Source: Adiantum capillus-veneris (lineage: Eukaryota > Streptophyta > Polypodiopsida > Polypodiales > Pteridaceae). From it: DNA of 64,000 nt. Position numbers and translations under genes: made by a program. This document shows, piece after piece, positions 45,101 to 53,085 of this stretch. Position 1 is the first letter of the stretch. Every line of letters starts with the position of its first letter. Under the pieces are notes generated by a model, which saw only the letters and a program-made list of their open reading frames with translations, did no database searches and was not told the origin of the DNA. The stretch covers positions 170,271,240 to 170,335,239 of the forward strand of contig CM043944.1 of the NCBI GenBank assembly GCA_014529385.2, given 5' to 3'.

Positions 45101-48100
45101 GTCAGAGTCCTATATGATATCCAATCTTGCTGCTCCACTCATTGATTATAGAAGCCCTCGCGTGACAATGTCCATTTTGGGTCGACAATTCTCAGGAGTG
45201 ATAGTGGATGGTGGATCTGGCATCAACCTGATGCCCGAGTTCACTATGTTAGCTCTAGGTTTAAAACCTACTCGCCTTGCTCCCTTCACAGTTACATTGG
45301 CCGACGAGCGGACAGTCTACCCAGTGGGCATAGTGGACAATGTGCCTCTGCAGGTACAAGACTTTACTTTTAACTTGGATTTTGTTGTGGTTCGTCTTCC
45401 CCAGGTTGAGGCCGTATTTCCTTTGCTCATTGGAAGACCATGGCTGCGACACACTAAAGCACTTCATGATTGGGGAAACGACGCTATGTGGATACATACT
45501 TTTGGCTCCTCGATGCAACCCATTCTCTTAGAAGGTGGTATGGATCCTGTGGTGCAGCAAGTTTCTTTGTCAATGGAAACCAAACCTGAACAAGAACATC
45601 CTACTACACCTGAAGGGTCAGATGAAGATCTGTTGGAGTGGTTAGAGGCTACCAAATCTATGCCTTGTTATGGAGTCTCTATTCACTCTTTGCATGAAGA
45701 TACACCCTCTTCAAATGGTGCCACAGTAACTACACCAAATGAGCCACCTGAGCCTATGAAGAAGTATAGAAGCAATAAGAAATCTCCTCTACAAACACCT
45801 TTGGTGTCTGCTTCTCCGACCAGAACAAAGCTCTCCTTTGTGTATAGCAAACTCCCTTCAGAGAGCCCGTCCTGCAAGATGAATTCTAAGATCATGATCG
45901 TTGTATTGCTCATGGTAGCTGCGTGCTCATTATTTGCACCTATCTACCCTCTCCCCCTCTCCCCCTCTTCCCCTCACTACCCCTCGCCTTACCCTCCCCC
46001 TCGCCCTAGTCCCTCACCCTCCCTCCCCCCTCTCCCCCTCGCCCTCGTCCTACCCTCCCCCTCGCCTAGTCCCCCTTACTACCCTCGCCCTCGCCCCTAC
46101 CCCTCGCCCTAGTCCCTCCCCCTTATCCCTCGTCCTCCCCCTACCCACCCCCTCTCGCCCCTAACCACTCCCCCACTCACCCTCGCCCCTACCCACCCCT
46201 TCCTATCCTCGCCCCTACCCACCCCAGCTCACCCTCGCCCCTACCCACCCCCTCACTCCCTCTCGCCCCTACCCACCCCTTCCTACCCTTGCCCCTACCC
46301 ACCCCTCACTCCCTCTCGCCCCTACCCACTCCTCCCTACCCTCGCCCCTACCCACCCAGCTTGCCCTCGCCCCTACCCAGCCCTTCCTCGCCCCTACCCA
46401 CCCCTCACTCCCTCTCGCCCCTACCCAGCCCCCCCTCGCCCCTACCCACCCCCTTTCCCCCTCGCCCCTACCTATCTCCTCTCCCTAATGGGATACTCTC
46501 TCCAAAATAATGCACAGCCCAAACAAGCAGCCTAGAAGCAGTGTATTTTGTGTTCATTCCCTGCATTGAGAGAGCACCTGCAGGTAGGTAGATAGGAGTG
46601 AAATTCACACCTACATATCTTCAGTCAGCGGGACTAGATGTAAAAGTTTTGGCAGTTCGTGCTCTACTTGCTGCCATCTGTTTTCATGCATATTAGCAGG
46701 TCTCATACATGATTTTGCAGAGGGTTTCACCTCAAACTCAATTAGTAGGCAATTACGTGAAGCAACTGGTGGTCATTGTTACCTCTATTCTTTTCTTCAC
46801 GACCCTTGTTTCCCCATCAATGGCATTGGCACTGGTATTGCTTTGGCTGGAGTCTTTGCGTACTCACGGGTGAAGCAGCAAAAGAAGAAGCCTGAAAAGT
46901 CTGAGTGGCAAACAAAACTTGAAGTTGACTTAGGACAATGCTTAAGGCACACTTCATTTGTCAGAGCTAAACATTTGATATCGATTGGTTGCGATTGGTT
47001 GAAGAGCTACCGGTCACTTACTTCCTGCTGTGGAGCTTTATTATGTTTTGCCAATTGGGATTCTTGGATTATGAAATCATACTGCGTCCCGCTTCTCCAA
47101 AGGATTAAAAATTTGCAAGCAGTGCAATGTGTTTAAACTCCATTTTTGGGCCTAGAACCTGCTTCAAGAAGGATGTACATATGCAGTACCTAATGGTTTT
47201 CTTTCACAGTTTTTTCAGTATTTCCTCTCACCGAGACGGTGAGCGGTCTTGTGGCGGGCAACCTGTAGCAGGGCTACAGTGTCACTTCACAGGGCAGACA
47301 GTTGGACAGTTGGCTACACTGGTCTGGTTCACACTGGACGGACCCTCTGGACGGACCTCTGGTCTAGGGAGTGACACGTGGCAAGGTACCTACCGACGGT
47401 GGTCTAGTGGACCTCGTGGCCAGGTCACCACATGGCTGACATTATGAGCCGTTGGTGGCTCTTTATGGTGGTACATATGAGTAGTAGCGGTTGGTGATGT
47501 TATCATCTTCTTCACCTTTGATCTTGGACGTAGTCGTCTAGAGCGAGTCTTCCACAGAGCACTGCTTCACCATCCCTGCACATCTGAGCCTCGACAACCC
47601 ATTTGTACCTGTGAGTCCTGGGCTGGAGCTGAGGGTGCTGCCACGCCAGAGTCTGTACATGGTTCTTTATGGTTCTCTGAGCGAGTCGAGTCCACATGCT
47701 CTGGTCCACTGTTGTGACTCTGTTGTTATCCATTGTTTCTGTGTTTCATTCTGTTTGAGAGAGTTTCCATTTGTTTGAGTGAGATTGTCACGCACATTGC
47801 ACTGAGGGGCACCCACACTGTAGAGAGCACGACACATTATCCGCGCTACAACGCTCTTCTGCTGCTTTGGAGCTCTCTGGCTTGTCCTCTGGGTGCCTTG
47901 TTGGGACACCGAGTAAGCACATGCCCCTATTCTCCACAACCGTAACACTTCCCCTCCTTGTAGTACTTAGCTCGTTGCTTTGCTGACAACTGAGGGTGTG
48001 AAGGTTTCTTTTTCTGAAGCTTTCCCTTCTTCTATTACCGTTGTTCGAGTTTTGTCTGGTCCGAGCTGTCAAAAGTTGATTGATGGGATACGTAAGAGTA

Positions 48101-51100
48101 CCCACGTGCATTGCAAACCCTTGTTTGGCATGCCCCATTAATCGTTGCTTGGACTTGGACTTTTGCAACAAACAATAGTCCCGTATCTCCTTAGGTAGAG
48201 CACAACAAAATCGCTCAATCTATAGCTTAAATGTGATCTTTTTGAAAGAAGAGGCCGGTAGGAAAGTATCCCAGAATCTCTGACAGTAGGTGTCCAATGT
48301 GTCTTCTTGGTCATCCGCAGATGATGCCAAGTTGTGATCACGTCACATTCGTACTCCTGAGTGAGCCATGAAGAAGCAAAAACTCGCTCGATCATTGGTG
48401 CTTCCCTCCGTAACAATAGGGTTGACCACCATGTTTGCATGTTTTTCCTTAAGATAAGATGCCGCCCTCCTAACCTTGGAGTGCTCTGAGTAGCGTCCTT
48501 TGGAGAAGGCTTTGTCGAACTGTTGGATGAAAGCGAGGACCTTGTGGGTATCTCAAAAACCAGAAAAAGTATCAAATTTTAATGCTTGTCCTTCCTCCTT
48601 GAAATCCTTCGGCTTCTTGTCCTTATCCTCGAGAAAATCATACTGATTGTCTCTATAAAAATACTTCCTCTTTGTAGAAACCATATGCTCATCGGAGTCG
48701 GATCTTTCAGAGGAGGAAAAGTCCTCGTCTGATCCATCAAAATACTTGCGAGATCGCCTGTGGGATCTGCTCTTCTTTGCCTTCTTCTTGCTTTTGCTAT
48801 GTCTCTGAGTCTTTCTCCTCTTCTTGCTCTTTCTTTCCTCGTCACTAGAGTCAGAGGAGGAAGAACTGTCTGAGTTGTCAGAAGAGGATGAGGATGAACT
48901 GGAAACACTCTCAAAGCGCACACGCTTCTTTGTCTTTCGTGCATTCTCATAAGTAGATTTCCGACCCAAGGAGCCAGGATAGTCCGCTGCTCGACTCTGT
49001 CTCCTCGGCTGCTTCTTGGTCTTCATGAGTCGACTGACTCGCCTTTCTATTGCTTCGTTGAATTCATCCTCTGAATACACCCTCTCTGTAGGTGTTGCCG
49101 ACATAGGTGTCTTTTTGAAAGCTGATTTCAGAGGTGAACAGATGGCCGTACGCCATCAGAAATGCATTTCATCAATCGGGTGCTTGATCAAAAATTTCGC
49201 ATAGTGAGGATCTTTTCAATACTGGAGCATCTGCTAGGCACAGGCATCAACCTATTGTTGACATTGCATCTCCATTCGTTCATACTCCGTGGGTGGAAGT
49301 GGCTCGTACTCCCTTCCGAATCGTGAGGTGGCTGACGTCCGTTTGAATCTTCAGTGTTTTCCCCTGAACTTGAGTGAATAGTTTCCTCCTTGCAGGATTC
49401 GTCAACTGCATCCATGTGTGCTGCAAATAAAGCGATCGGATTCTCTGTAGAAGGAAAAATCGTCTGAGCTCTGATACCATTGTAATAGACTTGGGCACCG
49501 CAAGCCAATAATCTGATGCACACGAGAGAGAAAACTGAAACAACTCAACAAATTTAAACATTATTGAGAAAAAGAGACGATACGGCACGGCGAAGTTCCG
49601 CACCCAGAGAGATTGGCCCCACAGACTCGCGCCCCTTTCGGTATTTCTTTATTATTGATGCTCCACAACATACAAACCAGCAAGAGAAAAGCCAAGGCCC
49701 TTTTTTTATAGGCCCCCTAGGCCTTCCAAAAGCAGTTACATGAGAAGTTTCAAGTCTGAAAGCATTTGGGCCCCAAAAGCTGGCGCTAGGGCAGGAGCGC
49801 AAATCGCGGAAATCTGTCCAGTGTGCCACGTCAGCAGGTAGTGCAAATCGCGAAACGTCCATACAATGCTGCCACGTAAGCATCTTTAGGTAATTTTGGG
49901 TCCAACTTTAGTTAAAAATAGGTTTTAGACCCCTTAGCCGGGGTACCATGAGTTGGTACAACATATAAGCTTCAAGATCTATAATTTAGGCCTCTTGGAT
50001 AGGCTCTGTATGTTGGTAAGACTTTATTTGCATCCTCCACTAGGATTTGGACCTCCCTCTGTCCAGAGTACGTCCAATCGGCCATGTCACGTCATCACTT
50101 TGTGACATTTTGAGCACTTGTAAAAATAAGAGTGATTTATTAAAGCTTCTTTTAGGTGCTTTTAGACCCGTGCCTATAAAAAAGAGGTCATGGGTGCCAT
50201 TAGAGCATGGACCAAGACTGCGATTCCGTGGATGAATCGGAGGGAGTGTGACCCTCCAAGTTGTAACTTTGACTTCGTTCTATCGAATAAATAGATGCCA
50301 CGAGGGCTGCCTGGTTGAGGGGCCAATGCTTTCGGGAGTGGAACTCTGCCAGTCCATGTCTCTTGTTTATTGTGCTCTCTCTTTCAAGTCAAGTCTTTTG
50401 TTTCGGTTTACTTCAGTGTTGTTGCAATGTTTCTACCGCCTGGTAAAGAGACTCATTGGTTACAACGTTTTCAGAGCTCTAGAAATTGTTCTTCTTAGAG
50501 CAATCCGGTACATAACTGTAGCAATCGAAAGCAGGATCTTCTCATCTTTGGGAATATGAAGGGAAGAAGATTTGGACTATGAGGACGGAGAGATTGTGGA
50601 AACAAAAGACTTTTGACGAGGTTGAAGTAGTTGAAGAAGTGGAAGGGGACACTAGGAAAGCAGCTCTAGACTCAGCAAGGTCTACTTCCAGAGTAGAGAA
50701 AGACAAAAAAGCAGTAAATGATATGCTTTGGGGGAAGACAAGAAAGCAGAAAACATAAAATCAAAGATATCCAAGACATGAACAAATTTGGTGCCTTGAA
50801 AGATGTGGTTAAAGGGATTGGTAGAATCTCTTGAAAAGTAGCAGTTGGCAAGAAGATTTTGAAAAATTTCAAAGAGGGATCTTCTAGACTTTTTCTGAGA
50901 GGATGTGTGGATTTCTTGAAAGTTCAGATTGGAGGAGGATGATTCTGCATGTAGTCGGATGGGAAAAAATATTTTCTTGCAATCTATAGATGTGAGGAGC
51001 TTCTATGTAGAGCTCGACTCATGTTTTGCCGTTGAGTGTGGTGCAGTATCTGTTGCATAAGGAGCAACTCCACTTGCCATAACAGGTTAACCGGATTGGA

Positions 51101-52643
51101 AAGGGAAATTTCATGGTTGTCTTTTAGAGTATTCTTCTATGCATGGTCGCAACAAAGGATGTTCATTCGTTCAAATTTGCATGTGGGAATGACTGCAGCA
51201 GTTTGTCTCTAGATAGAAGATGATTCTAGTATAGCAAGAGCTCCATCCGGATGAGATGGCTAAATGCTAATCCTAGTGCATCAAGAGTTCTGTTTGGATG
51301 AGATGGCCAGATGGTGATGCTCAAGAGTTGCATCTGAATGTTATAGTGTAAACTATGTGGATGTAGACTGTTATCTAGTGTGGATTAGGATATGTGTGGA
51401 TGCATGCTTTGTGAATGCATTGTCGACGTGGCATCATATGGATGTGTTGATTTCTGTCAAGTTCAAATTTGAACTTGTTGACAATTAGTTTGATAGTGTT
51501 GGCTTCATGGTTTTTTCTGAATTGCTACTTCGTGATTTATGGAGATTATAGGAAGCTTATGACACATGTACAGTAGAATTGAGTACTGGCTCTAAACAAT
51601 AGACCCTGATCTGGTTAATCATCAAAATGTCCTCCAATTTTTTGACTACTTCAAGGTGTATTGAAGCAGATATTTACTTCTTACTCTCGTGGAAGGGCAG
51701 AAGATGCTGAACACTTTAGAGGTATTTGCATTGCTGTTAGCCGCATTGTGTCATGATGTGGATCATCCGGGAGTCAACAATGCTTTCCTATCGATCACCA
51801 ATGATCCACTTGCAATAAGATACAATGACCTCTCTATTTTGGAATCTCATCATGCATCTACAACCATCAAAACTCTTCTGGTTAGTAGATGTTCCACATA
51901 CTTCAGTTTACAACAGGACAATAGCATATTAGTTTATTTATATAGTGCATTTAAATCATGCTCATTCAAATATACCCTTCAAATGGATTGAGTAGTAGCA
52001 CTAGGGTGTATGAAAACCCTATGATGCTAGAACTAGCATGCCCACACTCTGGACAAAGTACATAAATGCACCAAATTACCTGCACTCACATTAGGCAATT
52101 TACCTTTAATTTACTCCAGTGAACATGGAAGTTAACAAGCTGAACTTTACTCAATCAGGCTTATGAATCAACCAATATTTTGGCACCTTTCTCAGAAGCT
52201 GAGCAAAGGCATATCAGGAAGCTGCTGGTGGAAATTATACTTGCTACTGATATGGACCACCACTTCAAGATTATAGAGATGCTAAAATCTAGGAGTTCTG
52301 ATTCAAATCCCTTTGAGTGCTCTCCACCATATTCTATGTTGGATTCACGACACAATAGTGGAACTTTTCCAGAAGGGGCTAGTAGCAGTTCACAGAGTAG
52401 TAGTGGTTCTCAGACTACTGTAGTGCCATCAAGGCCCTCCCCCTCCAGTACAAAGGATGCGACTCTTTTGCTAAAGATGCTAATTAAATGTGCTGATATC
52501 AGCAACGTGATGAAGCCCTTTTTTCTCTCCAAAAGATGGGCAGCTTTGCTTCTAACAGAGTGGTTTCGGCAAGGTGATGCTGAGAAGAAAATAGGCTTAC
52601 CAGTTTCAAAGAATATGGACTCAGAAAATCCAGTTGCCCTGCA
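27085..52643 (+). CDS. Class I cyclic-nucleotide phosphodiesterase gene (CAPE-like), partial, four exons
   Basis: Exons at 27085-27168, 27246-27316, 51670-51880 and 52159-52643 encode most of a class I PDE catalytic (HDc) domain, which hydrolyses cAMP and/or cGMP to the 5' nucleotide. Phases agree at every junction (0, 2, 0), all introns are GT-AG, and no stop is present. Seen motifs in order: [19 protein letters not shown] (catalytic His and first metal His), [11 protein letters not shown] (metal His-Asp), [21 protein letters not shown] (last metal Asp), FRQGDAE. The Ser-rich loop between LATD and KCADISN is about 45 residues longer than usual. In land plants such domains are known from CAPE, a fused PDE and adenylyl cyclase found in lineages with motile sperm. 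The N-terminal start, the C-terminal exon(s) and any cyclase domain are not seen here. Confidence 0.9.
27246..27316 (+). CDS. PDE exon 2 of those seen
   Basis: 71 bases, after a 77-bp intron. Acceptor TTTTGCAG, donor GTAAGT. Encodes [15 protein letters not shown]; the first His of HNFRH is the general acid in this family and the second binds metal. Ends in phase 2 (AC). Confidence 0.92.
27317..29369 (+). other. Intronic sequence without recognised genes
   Basis: AT-rich, short open frames only. Contains the inverted repeat at 28497-28627 and an 8-G run near 29107. Nothing else recognised until the G3 element. Confidence 0.6.
28497..28627. repeat. 19-bp perfect inverted repeat, 93-bp loop
   Basis: TTGTGTCTTTCCTTGCTCA at 28497-28515 is exactly reverse-complemented at 28609-28627. 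Sequence just outside is partly symmetrical too (GTTAATGC against GCTTATTG). Could be a small MITE or a hairpin transcript; no flanking duplication was identified. Confidence 0.65.
30060..31060 (+). pseudogene. G3 pol linker and reverse transcriptase
   Basis: EDLPFEELP opens the linker. RT shows [46 protein letters not shown], then decayed [12 protein letters not shown] where G1 has FMDDFSTFSG: the catalytic Asp pair is lost (CYV). A stop after GYN and frameshifts follow. Confidence 0.82.
31310..31584 (+). pseudogene. G3 RNase H fragment
   Basis: Reads [32 protein letters not shown] and [15 protein letters not shown], collinear with G1. The Glu-rich TEREG is mutated. Interrupted at 31585. 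Confidence 0.8.
31585..32224. repeat. 640-bp insertion in G3 RNase H, related to a dispersed repeat
   Basis: The RNase H reading breaks at 31584 and resumes at about 32225 (FDFEV). The first 200 bases are open ([18 protein letters not shown]) and resemble the repeat units near 59370, 59835 and 60305 (CACCCACTATTGGGCATTG). The remainder is T-rich. No terminal repeats were identified. Confidence 0.5.
32225..32690 (+). pseudogene. G3 RNase H end and linker
   Basis: [14 protein letters not shown] matches ADHLSRIHT of G1, then [43 protein letters not shown] segment occurs twice (about 32475 and 32601), a local duplication of about 125 bp. Ends against a minus-strand Ty3 fragment. Confidence 0.75.
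32691..33382 (-). pseudogene. T2 RNase H and integrase start
   Basis: [23 protein letters not shown] is the RNase H start with its Asp; [21 protein letters not shown] and FTIYTDHQS carry the next acidic residues. These are followed, after a deletion, by [15 protein letters not shown], the integrase zinc finger, and WESLAKDFI. Nearest the [15 protein letters not shown] belongs to the RT connection. Confidence 0.78.
33383..33804 (+). other. LINE-A2 5' UTR
   Basis: C/GC-rich leader with a 19-C run at 33666-33684, matching the G-rich leader of LINE-A1. Presumably holds the internal promoter; not demonstrable from sequence. Confidence 0.7.
33805..35702 (+). pseudogene. LINE-A2 ORF1
   Basis: Starts [15 protein letters not shown], followed by the DUF4283-like domain ([19 protein letters not shown]). 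A TGA at 34132 and frameshifts after about 34430 break it; the knuckle region survives in another frame. The C-terminal part (34692-35399 and 35403-35702) includes [16 protein letters not shown] and ends [18 protein letters not shown]. The stop TGA (35700-35702) overlaps the ORF2 ATG (35699-35701). Confidence 0.85.
35699..39900 (+). pseudogene. LINE-A2 ORF2 (endonuclease, RT, zf-RVT)
   Basis: The endonuclease 35699-36600 has [42 protein letters not shown] and a mutated SDHAGV. RT 36790-38120 has [33 protein letters not shown] and [11 protein letters not shown]. The zf-RVT C-terminus 38917-39900 has [15 protein letters not shown] and HYLWDCPSA. Stops at about 35775, 35960 and 37690, frameshifts, and a deletion at about 38135 inactivate it. 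Length, about 1400 codons, fits plant L1 ORF2. Confidence 0.88.
39901..40045 (+). other. LINE-A2 3' UTR and poly-A tail
   Basis: Short 3' UTR ending TTTTTTTCTTGG and an A tract (40036-40047, whose last two bases belong to the duplication). Typical of L1-type insertion. Confidence 0.85.
40046..40560 (-). pseudogene. T2 reverse transcriptase N-terminal part
   Basis: [63 protein letters not shown], then [14 protein letters not shown], a mutated YxDDI box, and [13 protein letters not shown] where LINE-A2 entered. In-frame changes at conserved sites and loss of the second Asp mean it is inactive. Confidence 0.85.
40831..40958. other. Unassigned spacer before S2
   Basis: AT-rich; shares GACGTGGC-like words with S-family LTRs but no boundary is clear. 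Confidence 0.4.
40959..41386 (-). repeat. 3' LTR of S2
   Basis: Starts (plus) TGTAATAGGCTCGGG; shares AAGCCAATAATCTGATGCA, GGCCCCAAAGACTGGCGCC, and AATTTTGGGTCCA with the right LTR. Outer and inner ends are placed by similarity, and the right end is uncertain. Confidence 0.78.
41390..42067 (-). pseudogene. S2 protease and pol N-terminus
   Basis: [21 protein letters not shown] is the retropepsin active-site region (Asp-Gly-Gly-Ala for Asp-Ser-Gly-Ala). [19 protein letters not shown] is the second conserved half, then [18 protein letters not shown] and PNRPPYPVG as the start of pol, cut by the LTR. A frameshift lies near 41790 and a stop near 41630. Confidence 0.8.
42068..42654 (+). repeat. 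5' LTR of G4
   Basis: Ends TGTAGCAGGGCTACAG and CCGCGCTACA. A TGGCGATCACGGTGGGAC primer-like site follows at 42668-42685. Confidence 0.93.
42655..43061 (+). other. G4 leader with CTGGTCTAG repeats and (TCTGG)n
   Basis: Degenerate CTCGCCTGGTCCAACT and CTGGTCTAGTCC repeats (42780-42960) and a TCTGG microsatellite (42968-42997). Corresponds to the G1 leader. Confidence 0.7.
43062..45930 (+). pseudogene. G4 Gag-protease, one nonsense codon
   Basis: One frame throughout, broken only by TAG at 44094-44096, where G1 has a Gln codon. Gag core at 43320-43600 ([19 protein letters not shown]), charged linker, then four CCHC-type knuckles (CSSCRSPGH from 44050; [13 protein letters not shown] with the first Cys lost; [14 protein letters not shown] at 44440; [15 protein letters not shown] at 44510). 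The protease has [11 protein letters not shown] (about 45205) and [10 protein letters not shown] (about 45425). The frame then runs into the minisatellite. Start shown is the first ATG of the open frame; the true start may be slightly downstream. Confidence 0.88.
45940..46490 (+). repeat. C-rich minisatellite replacing pol in G4
   Basis: Irregular tandem array of CCCTCGCCCCTACCCACCC-like units of about 18-35 bp, almost G-free on the plus strand. It gives long Pro/Ser/Leu frames that I do not regard as genes. Confidence 0.9.
46500..47263 (+). other. Foreign segment in G4, host-derived
   Basis: No similarity to G1 internal sequence. Contains the translocator exon at 46732-46930 with a plausible intron end before it. 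Downstream to 47263 no other domain is recognised, apart from a short open stretch to 47136. Confidence 0.65.
46732..46935 (+). pseudogene. Captured last exon of a plastid phosphoenolpyruvate/phosphate translocator-like gene
   Basis: After ATTTTGCAG the sequence reads [20 protein letters not shown] then [12 protein letters not shown]. One base is missing at about 46815, after which it continues [20 protein letters not shown] and QQKKKPEK. This is the C-terminal pair of membrane helices and the basic tail of the triose-phosphate/PEP translocator family of the plastid inner envelope (family signature: VGNxxKRxxVIV, [13 protein letters not shown]). The retained acceptor suggests capture of genomic DNA with intron. 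PEP-type is favoured over triose-phosphate type by VSPIN and LAGVFxYSR, from memory of the family. Non-functional fragment. Confidence 0.82.
47264..47850 (+). repeat. 3' LTR of G4
   Basis: Same ends and length as the 5' LTR; followed by ACGCT. Confidence 0.93.
47851..49463 (-). pseudogene. S2 Gag, Ser/Asp-rich with SR-like region
   Basis: N-terminal part near 49400-49463 ([13 protein letters not shown]). A middle region 48600-49104 starts [19 protein letters not shown], followed by long Ser/Asp and Lys/Arg-Ser tracts ([23 protein letters not shown]) resembling splicing-type RS domains. Then the Gag core ([32 protein letters not shown]) at 48310-48470, and a decayed CCHC knuckle near 47930 (KCYGCGE, stop, GHVLG). 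Frameshifts at about 48560 and 48190. It continues across G4 into the protease. Confidence 0.8.
49468..49479 (-). other. Primer binding site of S2 (initiator-Met tRNA)
   Basis: Minus strand TGGTATCAGAGC, one base from the LTR. Confidence 0.92.
49481..49928 (-). repeat. 5' LTR of S2
   Basis: Starts (plus) TGTAATAGACTTGGGC; the right end is set by the last shared GGTTTTAG. Confidence 0.78.
49929..51340 (+). mobile_element. Plus-strand LTR element remnant (LTR, primer site, decayed interior)
   Basis: An LTR-like block ends TTACA at 50464, followed by CGTTTTCAGAGC (50466-50477), 9 of 12 with the initiator-Met primer site. The LTR has CTATAAAAA (about 50175) and a CTCTCTCTTTC tract before its end like N1. 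The interior has [14 protein letters not shown]-like coding scraps (about 50565) and two CATCAAGAGTT..GGATGAGATGGC repeats (about 51240-51340). No 3' LTR; left end not fixed. Confidence 0.6.
51341..51669 (+). other. Intron end before PDE exon 3
   Basis: No feature recognised apart from a pyrimidine-bearing acceptor region ending GAAGCAG at 51669. Confidence 0.6.
51670..51880 (+). CDS. PDE exon 3 of those seen
   Basis: 211 bases: one base completes the Thr codon of exon 2, then 70 codons. Encodes [29 protein letters not shown] and [15 protein letters not shown] of CHDVDHPG are metal ligands, and HH of LESHH follow the family pattern. Donor GTTAGT. Start chosen by phase: the acceptor at 51669 keeps frame, while the alternative AG at 51700 would not match the phase-2 donor of exon 2. 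Confidence 0.93.
52159..52643 (+). CDS. PDE exon 4 of those seen
   Basis: 485 bases after a 278-bp intron. Encodes [29 protein letters not shown], a Ser-rich loop (about residues 40-95 of the exon), [36 protein letters not shown] and NPVAL, then CA of a split codon. Family position predicts this codon to be the invariant purine-binding Gln. Donor GTAAGG. Confidence 0.93.
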
Positions 52644-53085
52644 GTAAGGTTTTTTATCTCTTACTGGTGACATGAATTGGAATTTATTCGATGGCCCTTT
52701 TTTCTAACATTGTAGGACGTTACATAGTATCACTCATGATCTATGCTTTCCTCCATCTAGTGTGAGAAACTCTAGCATTACATGAGTGCATTTCACCACT
52801 ATAGGCAGTTGCCAAGCTATGATACATCCCTTTGCAACTATGCATGAGAAGTGGATATCTGCATTATGAATTGTTCTTTGAAGTATAGCAAGCTATTGTA
52901 TGAATGACCTGTCATGTGTTCTTCGTTTTTGTGCATGCTATCTTAGCTCTCTTTGTCTTGTTTTTCATTTGTTTAAATCCAGTTTCAAACTTGTGAAAGT
53001 CGGACCTATTTGTGGAGATAAATTCAATTGTCTTCTTTTCCCCACTGTTGGATAGTTTCTTTCATAGACCAACATTGGATTTGCC
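52644..53085 (+). other. Intron after PDE exon 4
   Basis: Starts GTAAGG. No further PDE exon is recognised here or elsewhere to 64000; the LINE-B array begins at the GT/GC repeat. Confidence 0.65.

Larger units (their letters stand above)
42068..47850 (+). mobile_element. G4, young non-autonomous Ty3 element with captured host fragment
   Basis: LTRs 42068-42654 and 47264-47850, both 587 bp and differing at roughly ten positions by eye. Perfect target duplication ACGCT at 42063-42067 and 47851-47855. Internal: leader, gag-protease (43062-45930), a C-rich minisatellite (45940-46490) and 46500-47263 containing a plastid phosphate-translocator fragment. RT, RNase H and integrase are missing. Family shared with G1 and G3, which could have supplied enzymes. 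Confidence 0.92.
40959..49928 (-). mobile_element. S2, LTR element carrying G4 inside its Gag-protease junction
   Basis: Minus strand: 5' LTR 49481-49928, primer site 49468-49479, gag 47851-49463 (Ser/Asp-rich), protease and pol N-terminus 41390-42067, 3' LTR 40959-41386. RT, RNase H and integrase are absent: pol ends at NRPPYPVG next to the LTR. G4 (42068-47850) interrupts it, and the two sides rejoin as one reading after removal of G4 and one ACGCT copy. Same family as S1; LTRs related to N1. Confidence 0.85.
27317..51669 (+). other. 24.4-kb PDE intron filled with nested transposons
   Basis: Donor GTAAGT at 27317 and acceptor GAAGCAG ending at 51669. The split Thr codon (AC|A) is completed and exon 3 continues the domain without a gap. 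Inside lie G3, a split Ty3 element, LINE-A2, S2, G4 and an LTR remnant. Insertions occur in both orientations. Confidence 0.85.

Noticed and set aside
45881-45945. A frame starting [17 protein letters not shown] that looks like a signal peptide captured by G4
   Set aside because: The DNA aligns with the G1 pol linker (about 3410-3560) in another frame, so the hydrophobic stretch is a frameshift product.
45934-46510. Long Pro/Ser/Leu-rich open frames
   Set aside because: They are translations of the C-rich minisatellite; every frame is open because stop codons are not present in the unit.
46843-47136. Open frame [11 protein letters not shown]... as an independent small gene
   Set aside because: The first part is the translocator C-terminus in its shifted frame; the remainder has no recognisable domain and is probably 3' untranslated sequence.
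51689-51700. GTG at 51689 or acceptor at 51700 as the start of PDE exon 3
   Set aside because: The acceptor at 51669 matches the phase of exon 2 and extends the domain with [10 protein letters not shown], as expected for this family.
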